A stretch of 64,000 nt of DNA, from NCBI RefSeq assembly GCF_020694005.1, contig NZ_CP073013.1:434001-498000 (forward strand), in the 5' to 3' direction. Position 1 is the first letter of the stretch, and every line of letters starts with the position of its first letter. The notes beneath the pieces were generated by a model. It had not been told where the DNA came from, did no database searches, and worked only from the letters and a program-made list of their open reading frames with translations. Below, in pieces: positions 1 through 10,174 of this stretch. The DNA is from Marinomonas profundi (lineage in GTDB: Bacteria > Pseudomonadota > Gammaproteobacteria > Pseudomonadales > Marinomonadaceae). Position numbers and translations under genes: made by a program.

Positions 1-452
1 TTTTCAGCTTGCTTGCCTTTTTCGCCTTCTGTAACGTAAAAGCGAACCAACTGCCCTTCAACCAAGAAACGACGACCACGGCCACGAATAGCACGATAGT
101 GAACAAATACGTCATCGCCATTCTCCATGGTTAAAAAGCCAAAGCCTTTTGAAGAATTAAACCACTTCACTGTGCCTTGCTCACGGTCATCGTCTTCATC
201 TTCTTCCGAGTCTGAATCATAGCCTATAGAGCTGCTGACTTGACTGACCATAGCGCCGACATAAACAGACACAAGAATAAAACCAAAATACACAAGGAAA
301 TTTGCACCCATCTCTTGTTTCAACACCCCAGCAATCAGCAAAGGCACAATCAAAGCAATAACAAGGCTAACGATAAACGTGCGCAATGAAAACAAACCGG
401 AACCAACAGAAGACCCTTTATTACGTGAAACATTATCCTGATGATCATTCAT
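1..452 (-). CDS. Cold-shock-domain protein with N-terminal membrane segments (3' end outside window)
   Basis: Translating the complementary strand from the ATG ending at 452 gives an open frame to the window edge (150 codons seen). Residues about 20-42 and 50-72 are hydrophobic and look like two membrane segments. A short acidic linker ([11 protein letters not shown]) follows, then a cold-shock domain with the nucleic-acid-binding motifs KGFGFL and DVFVHY. The family normally binds single-stranded RNA or DNA; here it appears tethered to the inner membrane with the domain in the cytoplasm (inference). The C-terminus is missing only because the window starts inside the gene. It is transcribed away from slyX. 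Confident in the domain, less so in topology. Confidence 0.8.
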   Translation of the reverse strand, partial: MNDHQDNVSRNKGSSVGSGLFSLRTFIVSLVIALIVPLLIAGVLKQEMGANFLVYFGFILVSVYVGAMVSQVSSSIGYDSDSEEDEDDDREQGTVKWFNSSKGFGFLTMENGDDVFVHYRAIRGRGRRFLVEGQLVRFYVTEGEKGKQAE

Positions 453-618
453 AACTGTATATCTCTTTATTAAATTAAATATTGTTGTAAAGCAGAGCCT
501 ATTCCTAAAAACAGCCCCCGTGTTAGCACAAATGTGAGTAAATAAATATTTTATAAAACCTTTGAAAGATGTCAAAAGCACACCCAAAGCCAGTAAAAAT
601 AGATAAGAAACGGAGTTT

Positions 619-762
619 ATGCACTATAAAAAACCATTCGCCTCTATTTTCAACAAAGTATTGGGGACACAACACGCATACAAAGACCTCTTTACTAAAC
701 TCTTGCTGAAATCACCATATAAAGCTAAAGAAGATAGTAGTAGAATATCCAGCTTCTTTTGA
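619..762 (+). CDS. Possible 47-residue small protein in the gap before slyX
   Basis: The 428-base gap between the cold-shock gene and slyX holds one short open frame with an ATG preceded by CGGAG, a plausible though closely spaced ribosome site. The product would be a lysine-rich 47-residue peptide starting [11 protein letters not shown] and ending RISSFF. I recognise no family. Composition is not obviously random, but there is no independent support for expression, so this is a weak call. A TATAAAAT sequence near 834-841 could be the -10 element for slyX. Nothing else is evident in this gap. Confidence 0.25.
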   Translation: MHYKKPFASIFNKVLGTQHAYKDLFTKLLLKSPYKAKEDSSRISSFF

Positions 763-880
763 GAGCAATTTTCACGCCACTCTTACACTTTTAAATGACC
801 GATACGTGCGCCATATATTTTTATAGAAGAGCGTATAAAATAGAATTTAGCTTGCTAAGGTTAACACACAGAAGGTATCC

Positions 881-1093
881 ATGAACACCTCACAAATCGA
901 TCAACGCATTGACGAATTGGAATTCAAACTGCAATTTCAAGAAGATACTATTGACAGCTTAAATCAGACCCTAATTGATCAACAAAAAGATATGTTATTG
1001 ATCAAAGAAAAGCTCGTTATATTAGGCAAACAACTTGAATCCTACCGCCAACAACAACCCAGCAATGAAGGAGAAAGGCCACCACACTATTAA
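881..1093 (+). CDS. slyX: SlyX family protein
   Basis: A 70-residue protein with the SlyX pattern: a predicted coiled coil over most of its length with the signature FQEDTIDSLNQTLIDQQ near residues 19-35, and a C-terminal PPHY. SlyX is a small conserved cytoplasmic protein of unknown biochemical role, often near slyD in enterobacteria; slyD is not seen here. Length matches the family (about 70-75). It stands alone between divergent or convergent neighbours. Confidence 0.9.
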   Translation: MNTSQIDQRIDELEFKLQFQEDTIDSLNQTLIDQQKDMLLIKEKLVILGKQLESYRQQQPSNEGERPPHY

Positions 1094-1144
1094 CCTTTAA
1101 AACAGTCATGCTGAAAATAGATAAAATTAAACAGCAAACAAACG

Positions 1145-1939
1145 CTAAGAGGAAAGATGATCAAGCGACTTTAGGACATACACATCAAATCGCCCTGATT
1201 TGCCTTCTAGTTGATAAGTGGGTTCGGTGCCATTTAAAAATACCGCTCCCTTAGGGCGCTTCACTACTACGCGGTAGGTCGCCAATTGCATCGCATAAGA
1301 TAAAAGCGCATCAGCATCCGTGTCTTTTCCAACCAAATCCCTAAAAAAAGCCATTTCTTTTTTTGCCGCAGCGGAGGCTTTATCCGTATGTGGGTACATA
1401 GGATCCAAATACACAACATCAAACACAGAATCGTCAGTGATCTGAGTGATATCCGTATCAAGTAAGTGCATATTAGCAACGATATCCGCCACTTCGTGAT
1501 GCAAAGACGCGCGATACAAACCGTCTTGCAACATCGCCCTCACAAACCCCACACGTTCACACAGCGCGACCGAACAGCCCAAACAAGCCAACACAAACGC
1601 ATCCCGTCCCAATCCAGCCGTGGCGTCTAAAACGGATAAATTAGAGCCCTTGTTCAACCCCACTGCTTTTGCAATATCTTGGCCTTTCCCCCCGCCAAAC
1701 CGTCTTCGGTGATCCACCGTACCCGAGGTAAAATCCACATAAACTGGCTTAGGCGCTCCTTTTCCCGTCTTTGCAATTGCCACACCATCGAAGGTCTTGA
1801 GCAAGAGATAATCGTAACCCGAGACAAACTTGATCGGCCCATTCAATGAAATAAACGGCAGATTTAACGACTGAGCCAATAAGCGCGACTCTGACTCTAG
1901 CGAATTATCTGTCGTCGCAACCGCAATCGAGCTCAGCAA
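1145..1939 (-). CDS. rsmJ: 16S rRNA (guanine-1516-N2)-methyltransferase
   Basis: RsmJ methylates G1516 of 16S rRNA using S-adenosylmethionine. The 264-residue protein shows the Rossmann SAM site [11 protein letters not shown] (about residues 104-114), the catalytic-type loop DPMYP and a conserved VVVKRPKG strand near the C-terminus. The start appears to be TTG, preceded by GGGGAG about nine bases upstream. It is the last gene of a leftward run adk-tsaB-uppP-rsmJ, 66 bp after uppP. Length agrees with the family (about 250). Confidence 0.92.
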   Translation of the reverse strand: MLSSIAVATTDNSLESESRLLAQSLNLPFISLNGPIKFVSGYDYLLLKTFDGVAIAKTGKGAPKPVYVDFTSGTVDHRRRFGGGKGQDIAKAVGLNKGSNLSVLDATAGLGRDAFVLACLGCSVALCERVGFVRAMLQDGLYRASLHHEVADIVANMHLLDTDITQITDDSVFDVVYLDPMYPHTDKASAAAKKEMAFFRDLVGKDTDADALLSYAMQLATYRVVVKRPKGAVFLNGTEPTYQLEGKSGRFDVYVLKSLDHLSS

Positions 1940-2005
1940 AATAGTTTTCTCCCCAAAGTAGCCGACAAGCGACCGTTCGCTCTAGACCAAAAAGCACAGC
2001 AATGT

Positions 2006-2806
2006 CTAAAGGTATACGATTAACAAAAGCACACCGCCCAAGATCAATCGGTAAACAAAAAAAGGAAAGAAACCAATCGTATTAAGCCACTTTAAAAATA
2101 AGTAAATACACAGGTAAGCACTGATAGCGGATAAAATAACGCCCATCAAAATACTCCCCCAATCCACCGCCAAATTAGACGATACCAGCTCAACCGATTT
2201 CAAACCGCCCGCCGCGAGAATAAGAGGAATAGACAAAAGAAAAGAAAAGCGTGCCGCACTCTCGCGACCAAAACCGAGAAATCTCGCGGCCGTCATGGTA
2301 ATACCGGATCGAGATGTACCCGGGATCAAAGCAAGCGCTTGAGCCAACCCAATCAACAGCACGCTTTTTAGCGCAAGATCTTGCTCCGTCTTATGGGAGG
2401 TACCGTAACGGTCTGACAACCAAAGTAATACGCCAAAACCAATCGTGGTATAGGCAATCACTTCCAAAGAACGCAAATGGGTACTGATAAAATCATCAAA
2501 CAACAAACCAAAAACACAAGCCGGTAATGTTGCAAGACAAATCCACCACGCTAAACGACTATTGGGCGTCGATTGTTTGTCTTTAATAGACACACACCAA
2601 GCAAAAATAATTTGCGCAATGTCTTTTCTAAAGTAGCCAACAATGGCAATGAGTGTTCCGACATGAACGGCGACATCAAATGCTAGCCCTTGATCCGGCC
2701 AATTAAGCAGCTGAGAAGGCAATATTAAATGCGCAGAACTTGAAATGGGCAAAAACTCGGTCAATCCCTGAATAACTGCCAAGAAAACAATTTGATACCA
2801 CAACAT
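2006..2806 (-). CDS. uppP: Undecaprenyl-diphosphatase (BacA type)
   Basis: Integral membrane enzyme that dephosphorylates undecaprenyl diphosphate to recycle the lipid carrier for peptidoglycan and other envelope polymers; its overproduction gives bacitracin resistance in known species. The 266-residue sequence has both family signatures: EFLPISSSAHLIL (residues about 17-29) and PGTSRSGITMTAARFLGF (about 161-178), with multiple hydrophobic helices. It begins four bases after the tsaB stop, so the two are almost certainly co-transcribed. Confidence 0.95.
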   Translation of the reverse strand: MLWYQIVFLAVIQGLTEFLPISSSAHLILPSQLLNWPDQGLAFDVAVHVGTLIAIVGYFRKDIAQIIFAWCVSIKDKQSTPNSRLAWWICLATLPACVFGLLFDDFISTHLRSLEVIAYTTIGFGVLLWLSDRYGTSHKTEQDLALKSVLLIGLAQALALIPGTSRSGITMTAARFLGFGRESAARFSFLLSIPLILAAGGLKSVELVSSNLAVDWGSILMGVILSAISAYLCIYLFLKWLNTIGFFPFFVYRLILGGVLLLIVYL

Positions 2807-2810
2807 ACAA

Positions 2811-3518
2811 CTACCGTTTCCCTATACGAGGCGCCTGTTTTTCCCAAGTGATTTCATCTCTTAGGTAGGTTGGAAGAGCATCATAAGCTGACACCATGTC
2901 AGCTTTTTGAAAGTGCAATAAAGCCAGTTCCGCAATACAAGCGGCACGAGGGGCTAAGTCCGTCAAGACATGGGCTGGAGGCGTGGGTAAAAGAGAACTG
3001 AGCACTTCTTCATAACACCAACCAGAACCTACACCATCAAATTGACCAGAAAAAGCAGGCAACGCCGTAGGCTTAACCACACATTCATCAATCAGCAGAT
3101 CTATTTCATAGCGCCCATCGGTTTTGTTGACACGATATCCGCCTAAATAAATCTCCCCCATGCGCGCATCCAATGCCGCCAGCCAATCATTCTTACCGGT
3201 TTTCTGAAAGCCTTCTAAAGACAAGGCAGCAAGCGTAGAAACAGGAATGACAGGTAAATCCGCACCAAAAGCCAACCCCTGCACCACACCCGCACTAATG
3301 CGAAGTCCAGTAAAAGACCCAGGGCCGCGCCCAAACGCAATGGCATCAAGATCAGACAGTGTTAATCCTGCCTGGCTAAGAATTTGATCTACCATGGGTA
3401 AAATCAAATCGTTATGAAGACGCGGCGCGATGCGGAAATCTTCCAACACAACGCCATCAATCATCAACGCAACCGAACAAGCCGGGGTTGAGGTATCTAA
3501 TGCTAAAATGGCCGTCAT
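2811..3518 (-). CDS. tsaB: tRNA threonylcarbamoyladenosine biosynthesis protein TsaB
   Basis: TsaB is the scaffold partner of TsaD and TsaE in making the t6A modification at position 37 of ANN-decoding tRNAs. The protein starts MTAILALDTSTPACSVAL, the ASKHA-fold opening, and carries GRGPGSFTGLRIS near residues 64-76, diagnostic of TsaB. At 235 residues it matches the family. It lies seven bases after adk, as in Pseudomonas, where adk and tsaB are also neighbours. Confidence 0.94.
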   Translation of the reverse strand: MTAILALDTSTPACSVALMIDGVVLEDFRIAPRLHNDLILPMVDQILSQAGLTLSDLDAIAFGRGPGSFTGLRISAGVVQGLAFGADLPVIPVSTLAALSLEGFQKTGKNDWLAALDARMGEIYLGGYRVNKTDGRYEIDLLIDECVVKPTALPAFSGQFDGVGSGWCYEEVLSSLLPTPPAHVLTDLAPRAACIAELALLHFQKADMVSAYDALPTYLRDEITWEKQAPRIGKR

Positions 3519-3525
3519 TGAGTGA

Positions 3526-4203
<678 letters not shown>

Positions 4204-4407
4204 TTAACAGATTTGCAAGCATGCCTGACACAGCGCATCGCCATCAGGTTATAAACCTAACAACGCGCGGAACAGGCAAGCCATTTGCATACTAAAAAAT
4301 TGAATGGTCGCCAAGCATACCCAAGCAGCCCTTCATTATGCAAATTTACGCGTCTTTTTTTATCATTTTCTTACTCATACTGAGCATTTCCTAACCATAT
4401 AAGCGAA

Positions 4408-7038
4408 TTAGCCTGTATTTTGCATCCCACTCGCAATCCCCGCCATAGTGATCATTAAGGCTTTATTCACTTCAGCGTTGCCTTCGTCTTTACGGCTACG
4501 ATACAAAAGCTCTGCTTGCAGATAGTGTAATGGGTCAATATAAGGATTTCGCACATCAATCGATTGGCGTATGGTTTTATTATCTTCAATGAGCCGCTCT
4601 TGTTTCTTGAGCATTTTCACCAGTTCACTGACCTGTTTCAGCTTAGCCCGTAACAAACGCCCCAAACCTTGTAGCTCTTCAGCAACAAGACGCTTTTCAT
4701 AGTATTCAGCAATCTCAGGCTCTGCTTTCGCCAACACCATGTCCAACATATCAAGATAGGCGCCAAAGAAAGGCCATTTTTTATGCATTTCCCTTAGTTT
4801 TTCCAAGTTGCCAGATTCCACACCTTGCTGCAACGCACTTTCTGCCCCCAGCCAAGCGGGTAACATAAGACGAATTTGCATCCACGCAAAAATCCAAGGA
4901 ATGGCTCGCAAACTCTCCACGCCGCCATCAGAACGTCGACGCGCTGGCCGGGAGCCTAGTGGCAATTTCGCCAACTCTTGTTCCGGCGTTGTCGCTCTAA
5001 AATACGGCACAAAGTCTTCATGCCCGCGCACAATAGAACGATATTGGTTCATCCCCACTTCCGCCATTTCGTCCATAATGGCACGCCACTCTTCCTTCGG
5101 TGGCTCAGCTGGAATCAATGACGCCTCCATCACCGCAGAGCAGTAAAGCTCTAAAGAGCGCACGGCAATATCAGGAATACCAAATTTAAAGCGAATCATT
5201 TCACCCTGTTCAGTGACACGAATCGCCCCATTCACTGAACCAGGCGGCTGAGAAAGAATCGCCACATGAGCAGGGCCGCCGCCACGACCAACCGTACCAC
5301 CGCGACCATGAAACAGCGTCAGATGAATACCGTGTTTTTTACAAAGACGGGTTAATGCCTCTTGCGCTCGATACTGTCCCCACGTGGCAGCAACCTGTCC
5401 TGCGTCTTTGGCAGAATCGGAATAACCTATCATCACCTCTTGCTGACCATTGATATAAGACTTATACCAAGGAATCGAAAACAGTTGCTCGATGATAGGC
5501 TCAGCATTATCCAAATCGGCAAGCGTTTCGAACAAAGGCACAATCCGCATAGGAAAGCTCACCCCAGACTCTTTTAGCATCAAGGCAACAGCCAATACGT
5601 CCGATGGCGCACTGGCCATGGAAATAACATAAGAGCCAAACGAGTTCTGTTGGCCTTTTGAAATCATCCTAAAGGTATCAAGAACCTCCGTCACTTCTTC
5701 CGTCGGCGTCCACTCCATTGGCAAAAGCGGGCGTTTAGAATTTAACTCCGTCAGCAAAAAAGCTTGCCGAGAAGCTTCGTCCCACTCGGCATAGTCGCCC
5801 AAGCCATAAAACCGTGTAATAGCAGACAAGGCATCAATATGACGAGAAGCGTCTTGACGCACATCCAATCGCACCAATGTCGCCCCAAAGGTGGCCGCAC
5901 AACGAATAAGGTCCAACAAGGACCCGTTGGCGATCACCTTCATGCCGCAGTCCAATAAAGACTGGTAACACAACATCAAATCATCGGTGAGCTCTTGAAT
6001 ATCAAGAAAAATCCCCTCATCCGACGCCGATTTACCATCCAAACAGGCTTTGGCCCAGTTTTTGGTGGCGAGCATCTTGTTCTCTAAATACCGCAACACC
6101 TCACGGTAAGGCTGCGCACTGTCGCCCACGCGCTCACGTAATGCCGCGTTGCACTGCGTCATCGAAAACTCAGAACGCAGTATATTTAAGTCTTTTATAT
6201 ACAGATCGGCCGCCATCCAACGGGCCAGCAAAGTCACTTCTTTTGTCACTTTATGGGTAACATTTGGGTTACCATCGCGGTCGCCGCCCATCCAGGTCGC
6301 AAAACGAATCGGCGCCAAATCCAACGGCAAACGGTCGTCTTTTGAAAACTCGCTAAACTGTTCATCCAGCTGGCGGAAAAAACGCGGTACGGCTTGCCAT
6401 AAAGACTGCTCAATCACCGCAAAGCCCCACTTAGCCTCATCAACGGGCGTCGGCCTTTCTTCACGTATTTCATCGGTATGCCAAGCTTGCGTGATGATTT
6501 CTTTTAGGCGTCGAATGTGCTTGGTTTCTTCTAGCGGCAGGATATTGTCTTTGTCTAACGCTTCTAGTTCACTCGAAATATTATCGTATTTTCGGATCAA
6601 GGAGCGACGCACCACTTCCGTTGGATGCGCGGTCAGTACCAGTTCAATAGACTGCGATTGCAACGAGGCAATCATTTGTTCTGCGGTAAAGTTTTGCTTG
6701 GCAAGGCGGGCCAGTAAATCGCCAACCGGATTATGGTACACACCCAGACTTTCATTGGTGCGACGACGATGAACACGATGATATTGCTCGGCAATATTAG
6801 ACAAGTTCAAAAATTGATTGAACGCCCGAGCAACCGGCACAATCTCTTTATCTTCTAACGCCTCTAACGCTTGAATAAGCGCAGCAGAATCCCCGGATTG
6901 ACGCCCATCTTTCGACAGTAAGCGAATGTTTTCTACTTTTTCTAGAAAGCCTTCGCCTAAATGATTGCTCATACTTTCGCCAAGACAGTCTCCCAGCAAC
7001 CTAACATTTTCACGTAATGACGCCTGACGATCACTCAC
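4408..7038 (-). CDS. ppc: Phosphoenolpyruvate carboxylase
   Basis: Makes oxaloacetate from phosphoenolpyruvate and bicarbonate, refilling the TCA cycle. The 876-residue sequence has the active-site histidine in VLTAHPTEVV (H138, same number as E. coli) and the glycine-rich catalytic loop FHGRGGTVGRGGGP; it ends QNTG, the family's conserved C-terminus that binds the allosteric inhibitor aspartate. The start is GTG with GGAGG five to six bases upstream. It lies 71 bp after mazG and may be read from the same leftward transcript or its own promoter. The 225-bp gap to adk shows no gene. Confidence 0.97.
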   Translation of the reverse strand: MSDRQASLRENVRLLGDCLGESMSNHLGEGFLEKVENIRLLSKDGRQSGDSAALIQALEALEDKEIVPVARAFNQFLNLSNIAEQYHRVHRRRTNESLGVYHNPVGDLLARLAKQNFTAEQMIASLQSQSIELVLTAHPTEVVRRSLIRKYDNISSELEALDKDNILPLEETKHIRRLKEIITQAWHTDEIREERPTPVDEAKWGFAVIEQSLWQAVPRFFRQLDEQFSEFSKDDRLPLDLAPIRFATWMGGDRDGNPNVTHKVTKEVTLLARWMAADLYIKDLNILRSEFSMTQCNAALRERVGDSAQPYREVLRYLENKMLATKNWAKACLDGKSASDEGIFLDIQELTDDLMLCYQSLLDCGMKVIANGSLLDLIRCAATFGATLVRLDVRQDASRHIDALSAITRFYGLGDYAEWDEASRQAFLLTELNSKRPLLPMEWTPTEEVTEVLDTFRMISKGQQNSFGSYVISMASAPSDVLAVALMLKESGVSFPMRIVPLFETLADLDNAEPIIEQLFSIPWYKSYINGQQEVMIGYSDSAKDAGQVAATWGQYRAQEALTRLCKKHGIHLTLFHGRGGTVGRGGGPAHVAILSQPPGSVNGAIRVTEQGEMIRFKFGIPDIAVRSLELYCSAVMEASLIPAEPPKEEWRAIMDEMAEVGMNQYRSIVRGHEDFVPYFRATTPEQELAKLPLGSRPARRRSDGGVESLRAIPWIFAWMQIRLMLPAWLGAESALQQGVESGNLEKLREMHKKWPFFGAYLDMLDMVLAKAEPEIAEYYEKRLVAEELQGLGRLLRAKLKQVSELVKMLKKQERLIEDNKTIRQSIDVRNPYIDPLHYLQAELLYRSRKDEGNAEVNKALMITMAGIASGMQNTG

Positions 7039-7109
7039 TTCACCCTCCTAATATTGCCAATTACGCTGTTTTAACAACGTTTTTTTTATTCATCTAACCG
7101 ATTCGAAAC

Positions 7110-7913
7110 CTACAAGCCTTCGCGCTTGGCTTGATCCCAGTAGCGGTCTAATTCTTCTAAAGAACAATCTGTTAGCTTTTTATTCTGTGCCGACACAAGC
7201 GCTTCTATTCTACCAAAGCGTCGGCGAAATTTAATATTTGTCTTATTCAATGCCACATCGGGCGCAACATTAAGATGACGCGCCAAATTGCTCACGGCAA
7301 ACAACACATCGCCCATTTCTTCTTCAACATGAAGACGGTTCTGTTCTTTTATCGCCGCTTCCAATTCGTCCAGTTCTTCTCGGATCTTTGCAAAAACCGG
7401 TGCCGCATCAGGCCAGTCAAACCCCACTTTAGCGACCTTTTGTTGAATTTTCACCGCCTGCATTAAGGCCGGCATGGATACTGGCACAGCGTCCAACAAA
7501 CTGTCACTAGACGCGCCCTTCTCCTGGGCTTTAATGCGCTGCCATTGCTCTGCAATTTGCTGTTCAGTCAGCCTTGTCGGCTCACCAAAGCGCGCAATGT
7601 CACCATCGGGGAAAACATGAGGATGACGCCGCAGCATTTTTTCAACAATGCCAGCAACCACATCATCAAACGAAAAACGCTGCTCTTCTTCGGCCATTTG
7701 CGCATAAAAAATCACTTGGAAAAGTAAATCCCCTAGCTCTTCTTTTAAATGCTCGAAATCCTCACGCTCAATCGCATCCAGCACTTCATAGGCTTCTTCT
7801 AACGTATAAGGCGCAATACTTTTATAGTCTTGCTTTTTGTCCCAAGCACAGCCAAATTCGCTATCCCTAAGGCAGGCCATCACGTATTGCAATTGCGCTA
7901 TGGTGGTACTCAA
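7110..7913 (-). CDS. mazG: Nucleoside triphosphate pyrophosphohydrolase MazG
   Basis: MazG hydrolyses NTPs and dNTPs to monophosphates and pyrophosphate, and in E. coli lowers ppGpp. The 267-residue protein holds two MazG domains: the first with EEAYEVLDAIE and EELGDLLFQVIFYAQMAEE, the second with EELDELEAAI and EEEMGDVLFAVSNLARH, the acidic metal-binding helices of the family. Its ATG overlaps the relA stop by four bases (ATGA), implying translational coupling with relA, the ppGpp synthetase; this pairing is widespread in gammaproteobacteria. Confidence 0.95.
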   Translation of the reverse strand: MSTTIAQLQYVMACLRDSEFGCAWDKKQDYKSIAPYTLEEAYEVLDAIEREDFEHLKEELGDLLFQVIFYAQMAEEEQRFSFDDVVAGIVEKMLRRHPHVFPDGDIARFGEPTRLTEQQIAEQWQRIKAQEKGASSDSLLDAVPVSMPALMQAVKIQQKVAKVGFDWPDAAPVFAKIREELDELEAAIKEQNRLHVEEEMGDVLFAVSNLARHLNVAPDVALNKTNIKFRRRFGRIEALVSAQNKKLTDCSLEELDRYWDQAKREGL

Positions 7914-10159
7914 AAGTCTTTCTCTCTAAAGACGTTTAATACATTGGGCAATTGATTAATGCGATGCAGCAGCTTACTCAATATGCTCAACTCACCCACT
8001 TCAATAGTAAAGCGGATGCTGGCCGTGTGGCTTTCTTTTGTGGATAAGGTGTTCATCGACAAAAGATTGACTTTTTCATTCGCCAGCAAGCCGGTAATAT
8101 CATTCAGCAGGCCCGTTCTATCATAGGCTTCGACTTGAATATTCACTGGATATTGGTTATCAAGTTCTTCCCCCCAGCTCACATCAATGATTCTTTCAGG
8201 CTCATCCAACCCTAATTGAACAATATTAATACAATCTTGGCGGTGTACAGAAACCCCACGGCCTTGTGTAATAAACCCCACAATATCGTCGCCAGGAATC
8301 GGTGTGCAACACCGCGCCATTTGAGTCAATAACTTCCCAACACCCAGAATATGAATGTCATCATCGGACGACTTGTGGCGGCTTTTCTTTAACCGAATAG
8401 GACGCGTCGTCGTCGTTTCGCCATTCAAACTATAAAAATCATCGATGGCACGTAACACTCGTGCCAACTGGATGTCACCCGCTCCCAACGCCACATACAC
8501 TTCATCGGCAGTCGAAAAATTAAACCGCGCAGCAATGGTTTTCAGGTCAATACGGTTATCTTCAATGCCGAGACGCTTGAGCTGCTTATCTAATAAATGC
8601 TTACCGGCATCGAGGTTTTTTTCTCGATCTTCTTTACGAAACCAGTTTTGAATTTTGGCACGGGCACGGTTAGTTTGCACATAACCCAGCGTCGGATGCA
8701 GCCAATCACGGCTAGGGCCGCCCTCTTTCGTGGTGAGAATTTCAATTTTATCGCCGGTTTTTAAATGCGTGACCAAGGAAATAATCTTGCCATTTACCTT
8801 GGCGCCACGACAACGATGGCCAATCTCCGTGTGCACTCGATAGGCAAAGTCCACCGGCGTCGCATTAATGGGTAGATCAACCACATGCCCCTCGGGCGTG
8901 AAAACATATATGCGATCTTGCTCAATGTCGCTGCGCACCTGCTCCGCTAAAGACTCCAAATCCCCTTGCACTTCATGAAAGTCTAAAATGGTTCTTAACC
9001 ATTGCAGCTTTTCTTCATAGCTGGAGCTATTAGAGCTTAAATCTGTGCCCTTATACTTCCAATGCGCACAAACCCCTAACTCGGCGTCTTCATGCATCTT
9101 ATGCGTGCGTATTTGGATTTCAAGCGCACGTCCTTGAGGCCCTATTACCGCCGTGTGTAAAGATTGATAGCCATTCGACTTAGGGTTGCTGATGTAGTCA
9201 TCAAACTCTTGAGGAATAGGACGCCATAAATTATGTACGATACCCAGCACGCCATAACATTCCATCGGCTCGTTGACTAAAATGCGCACCGCTCGAACAT
9301 CATACACCTCATCAAAGCCAATATTTTTGCGCTTCATTTTGCGCCAAATACTGTAAATATGCTTCGCTCTTCCCATGAGATCGGCGTGTATATTAATGCC
9401 TTTTAAACGGCTGTCTAATAACGTGATGACATCCTCAATATACTGCTGGCGATCAAGTCGCTTCTCATCAAGCCAAGTGGCTATGCGCTTGTAATCCGAG
9501 GGATAAAGATAGCGGAAAGAAAGGTCCTCCAATTCCCATTTGATATGCCCAATCCCCAAACGGTGGGCCAAAGGGGCATAAACACTTTGTACTTCTAACG
9601 CAACGGCGACACGGCGCTCTTCTCCCTGATGCTTCGCCTCTTTGATGGCGCAAGCTCGTTCTGCCAATTTGATCAAGACGACGCGAACATCATCGATAAT
9701 GGACACCAGCATTTTGCGCAAAGACTCTAGCTGACTGTCACTTCTACCAAGTACTTCTGCTGTGGTATCAAGCGTTAAGTTTTTAGACACTTCGCCCATT
9801 CGTATCACCCCTTCCACAATAGAAGAGACTTTACGACCAAACATATCCGTCACTCTGGCAATGGGTAGCTGATCTTCTCGCACCGCGCGATATAAAGCGG
9901 CGGCGACTAAAGAGTCCTGATCGGCTCGAAAACCAGATAAGATCTCCACCATCTCAAGACCGGCACGAAAGGTACTTGCCTGAGCGCCCCAATACGAGGG
10001 ACGAGCACATTGTAACTCCGCTTGTCGCGCCAGCTCGCAAGCCATACGCACCGGAACCCTAGCACTGTCGTCGATTAAATGAGAAAACTGCCCCATCCAA
10101 GCATCGATATCGACACTGCCATCTTCTAATACAGGGTGATCTTTTCTTACCGTTACCAT
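7910..10159 (-). CDS. relA: GTP pyrophosphokinase RelA (stringent response)
   Basis: Ribosome-associated synthetase of (p)ppGpp during amino-acid starvation. Layout: N-terminal degenerate HD region lacking the HDxxED hydrolase motif (LYRAVREDQ in its place), synthetase domain with EFDDYISNPKSNGYQSLH (the EFDD form typical of monofunctional RelA rather than bifunctional SpoT), TGS domain (YVFTPEGHVVDLP), zinc-finger-like CCTPIPGD region and a C-terminal ACT domain. Length 749 is normal. It follows rlmD by 15 bp and is coupled to mazG. Confidence 0.96.
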   Translation of the reverse strand: MVTVRKDHPVLEDGSVDIDAWMGQFSHLIDDSARVPVRMACELARQAELQCARPSYWGAQASTFRAGLEMVEILSGFRADQDSLVAAALYRAVREDQLPIARVTDMFGRKVSSIVEGVIRMGEVSKNLTLDTTAEVLGRSDSQLESLRKMLVSIIDDVRVVLIKLAERACAIKEAKHQGEERRVAVALEVQSVYAPLAHRLGIGHIKWELEDLSFRYLYPSDYKRIATWLDEKRLDRQQYIEDVITLLDSRLKGINIHADLMGRAKHIYSIWRKMKRKNIGFDEVYDVRAVRILVNEPMECYGVLGIVHNLWRPIPQEFDDYISNPKSNGYQSLHTAVIGPQGRALEIQIRTHKMHEDAELGVCAHWKYKGTDLSSNSSSYEEKLQWLRTILDFHEVQGDLESLAEQVRSDIEQDRIYVFTPEGHVVDLPINATPVDFAYRVHTEIGHRCRGAKVNGKIISLVTHLKTGDKIEILTTKEGGPSRDWLHPTLGYVQTNRARAKIQNWFRKEDREKNLDAGKHLLDKQLKRLGIEDNRIDLKTIAARFNFSTADEVYVALGAGDIQLARVLRAIDDFYSLNGETTTTRPIRLKKSRHKSSDDDIHILGVGKLLTQMARCCTPIPGDDIVGFITQGRGVSVHRQDCINIVQLGLDEPERIIDVSWGEELDNQYPVNIQVEAYDRTGLLNDITGLLANEKVNLLSMNTLSTKESHTASIRFTIEVGELSILSKLLHRINQLPNVLNVFREKDF

Positions 10160-10174
10160 CTTCTAGCCTTTTGT

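Noticed and set aside
6149-6772. 207-residue rightward open frame
   Set aside because: Antisense shadow of ppc, which is supported by motifs along its full length.
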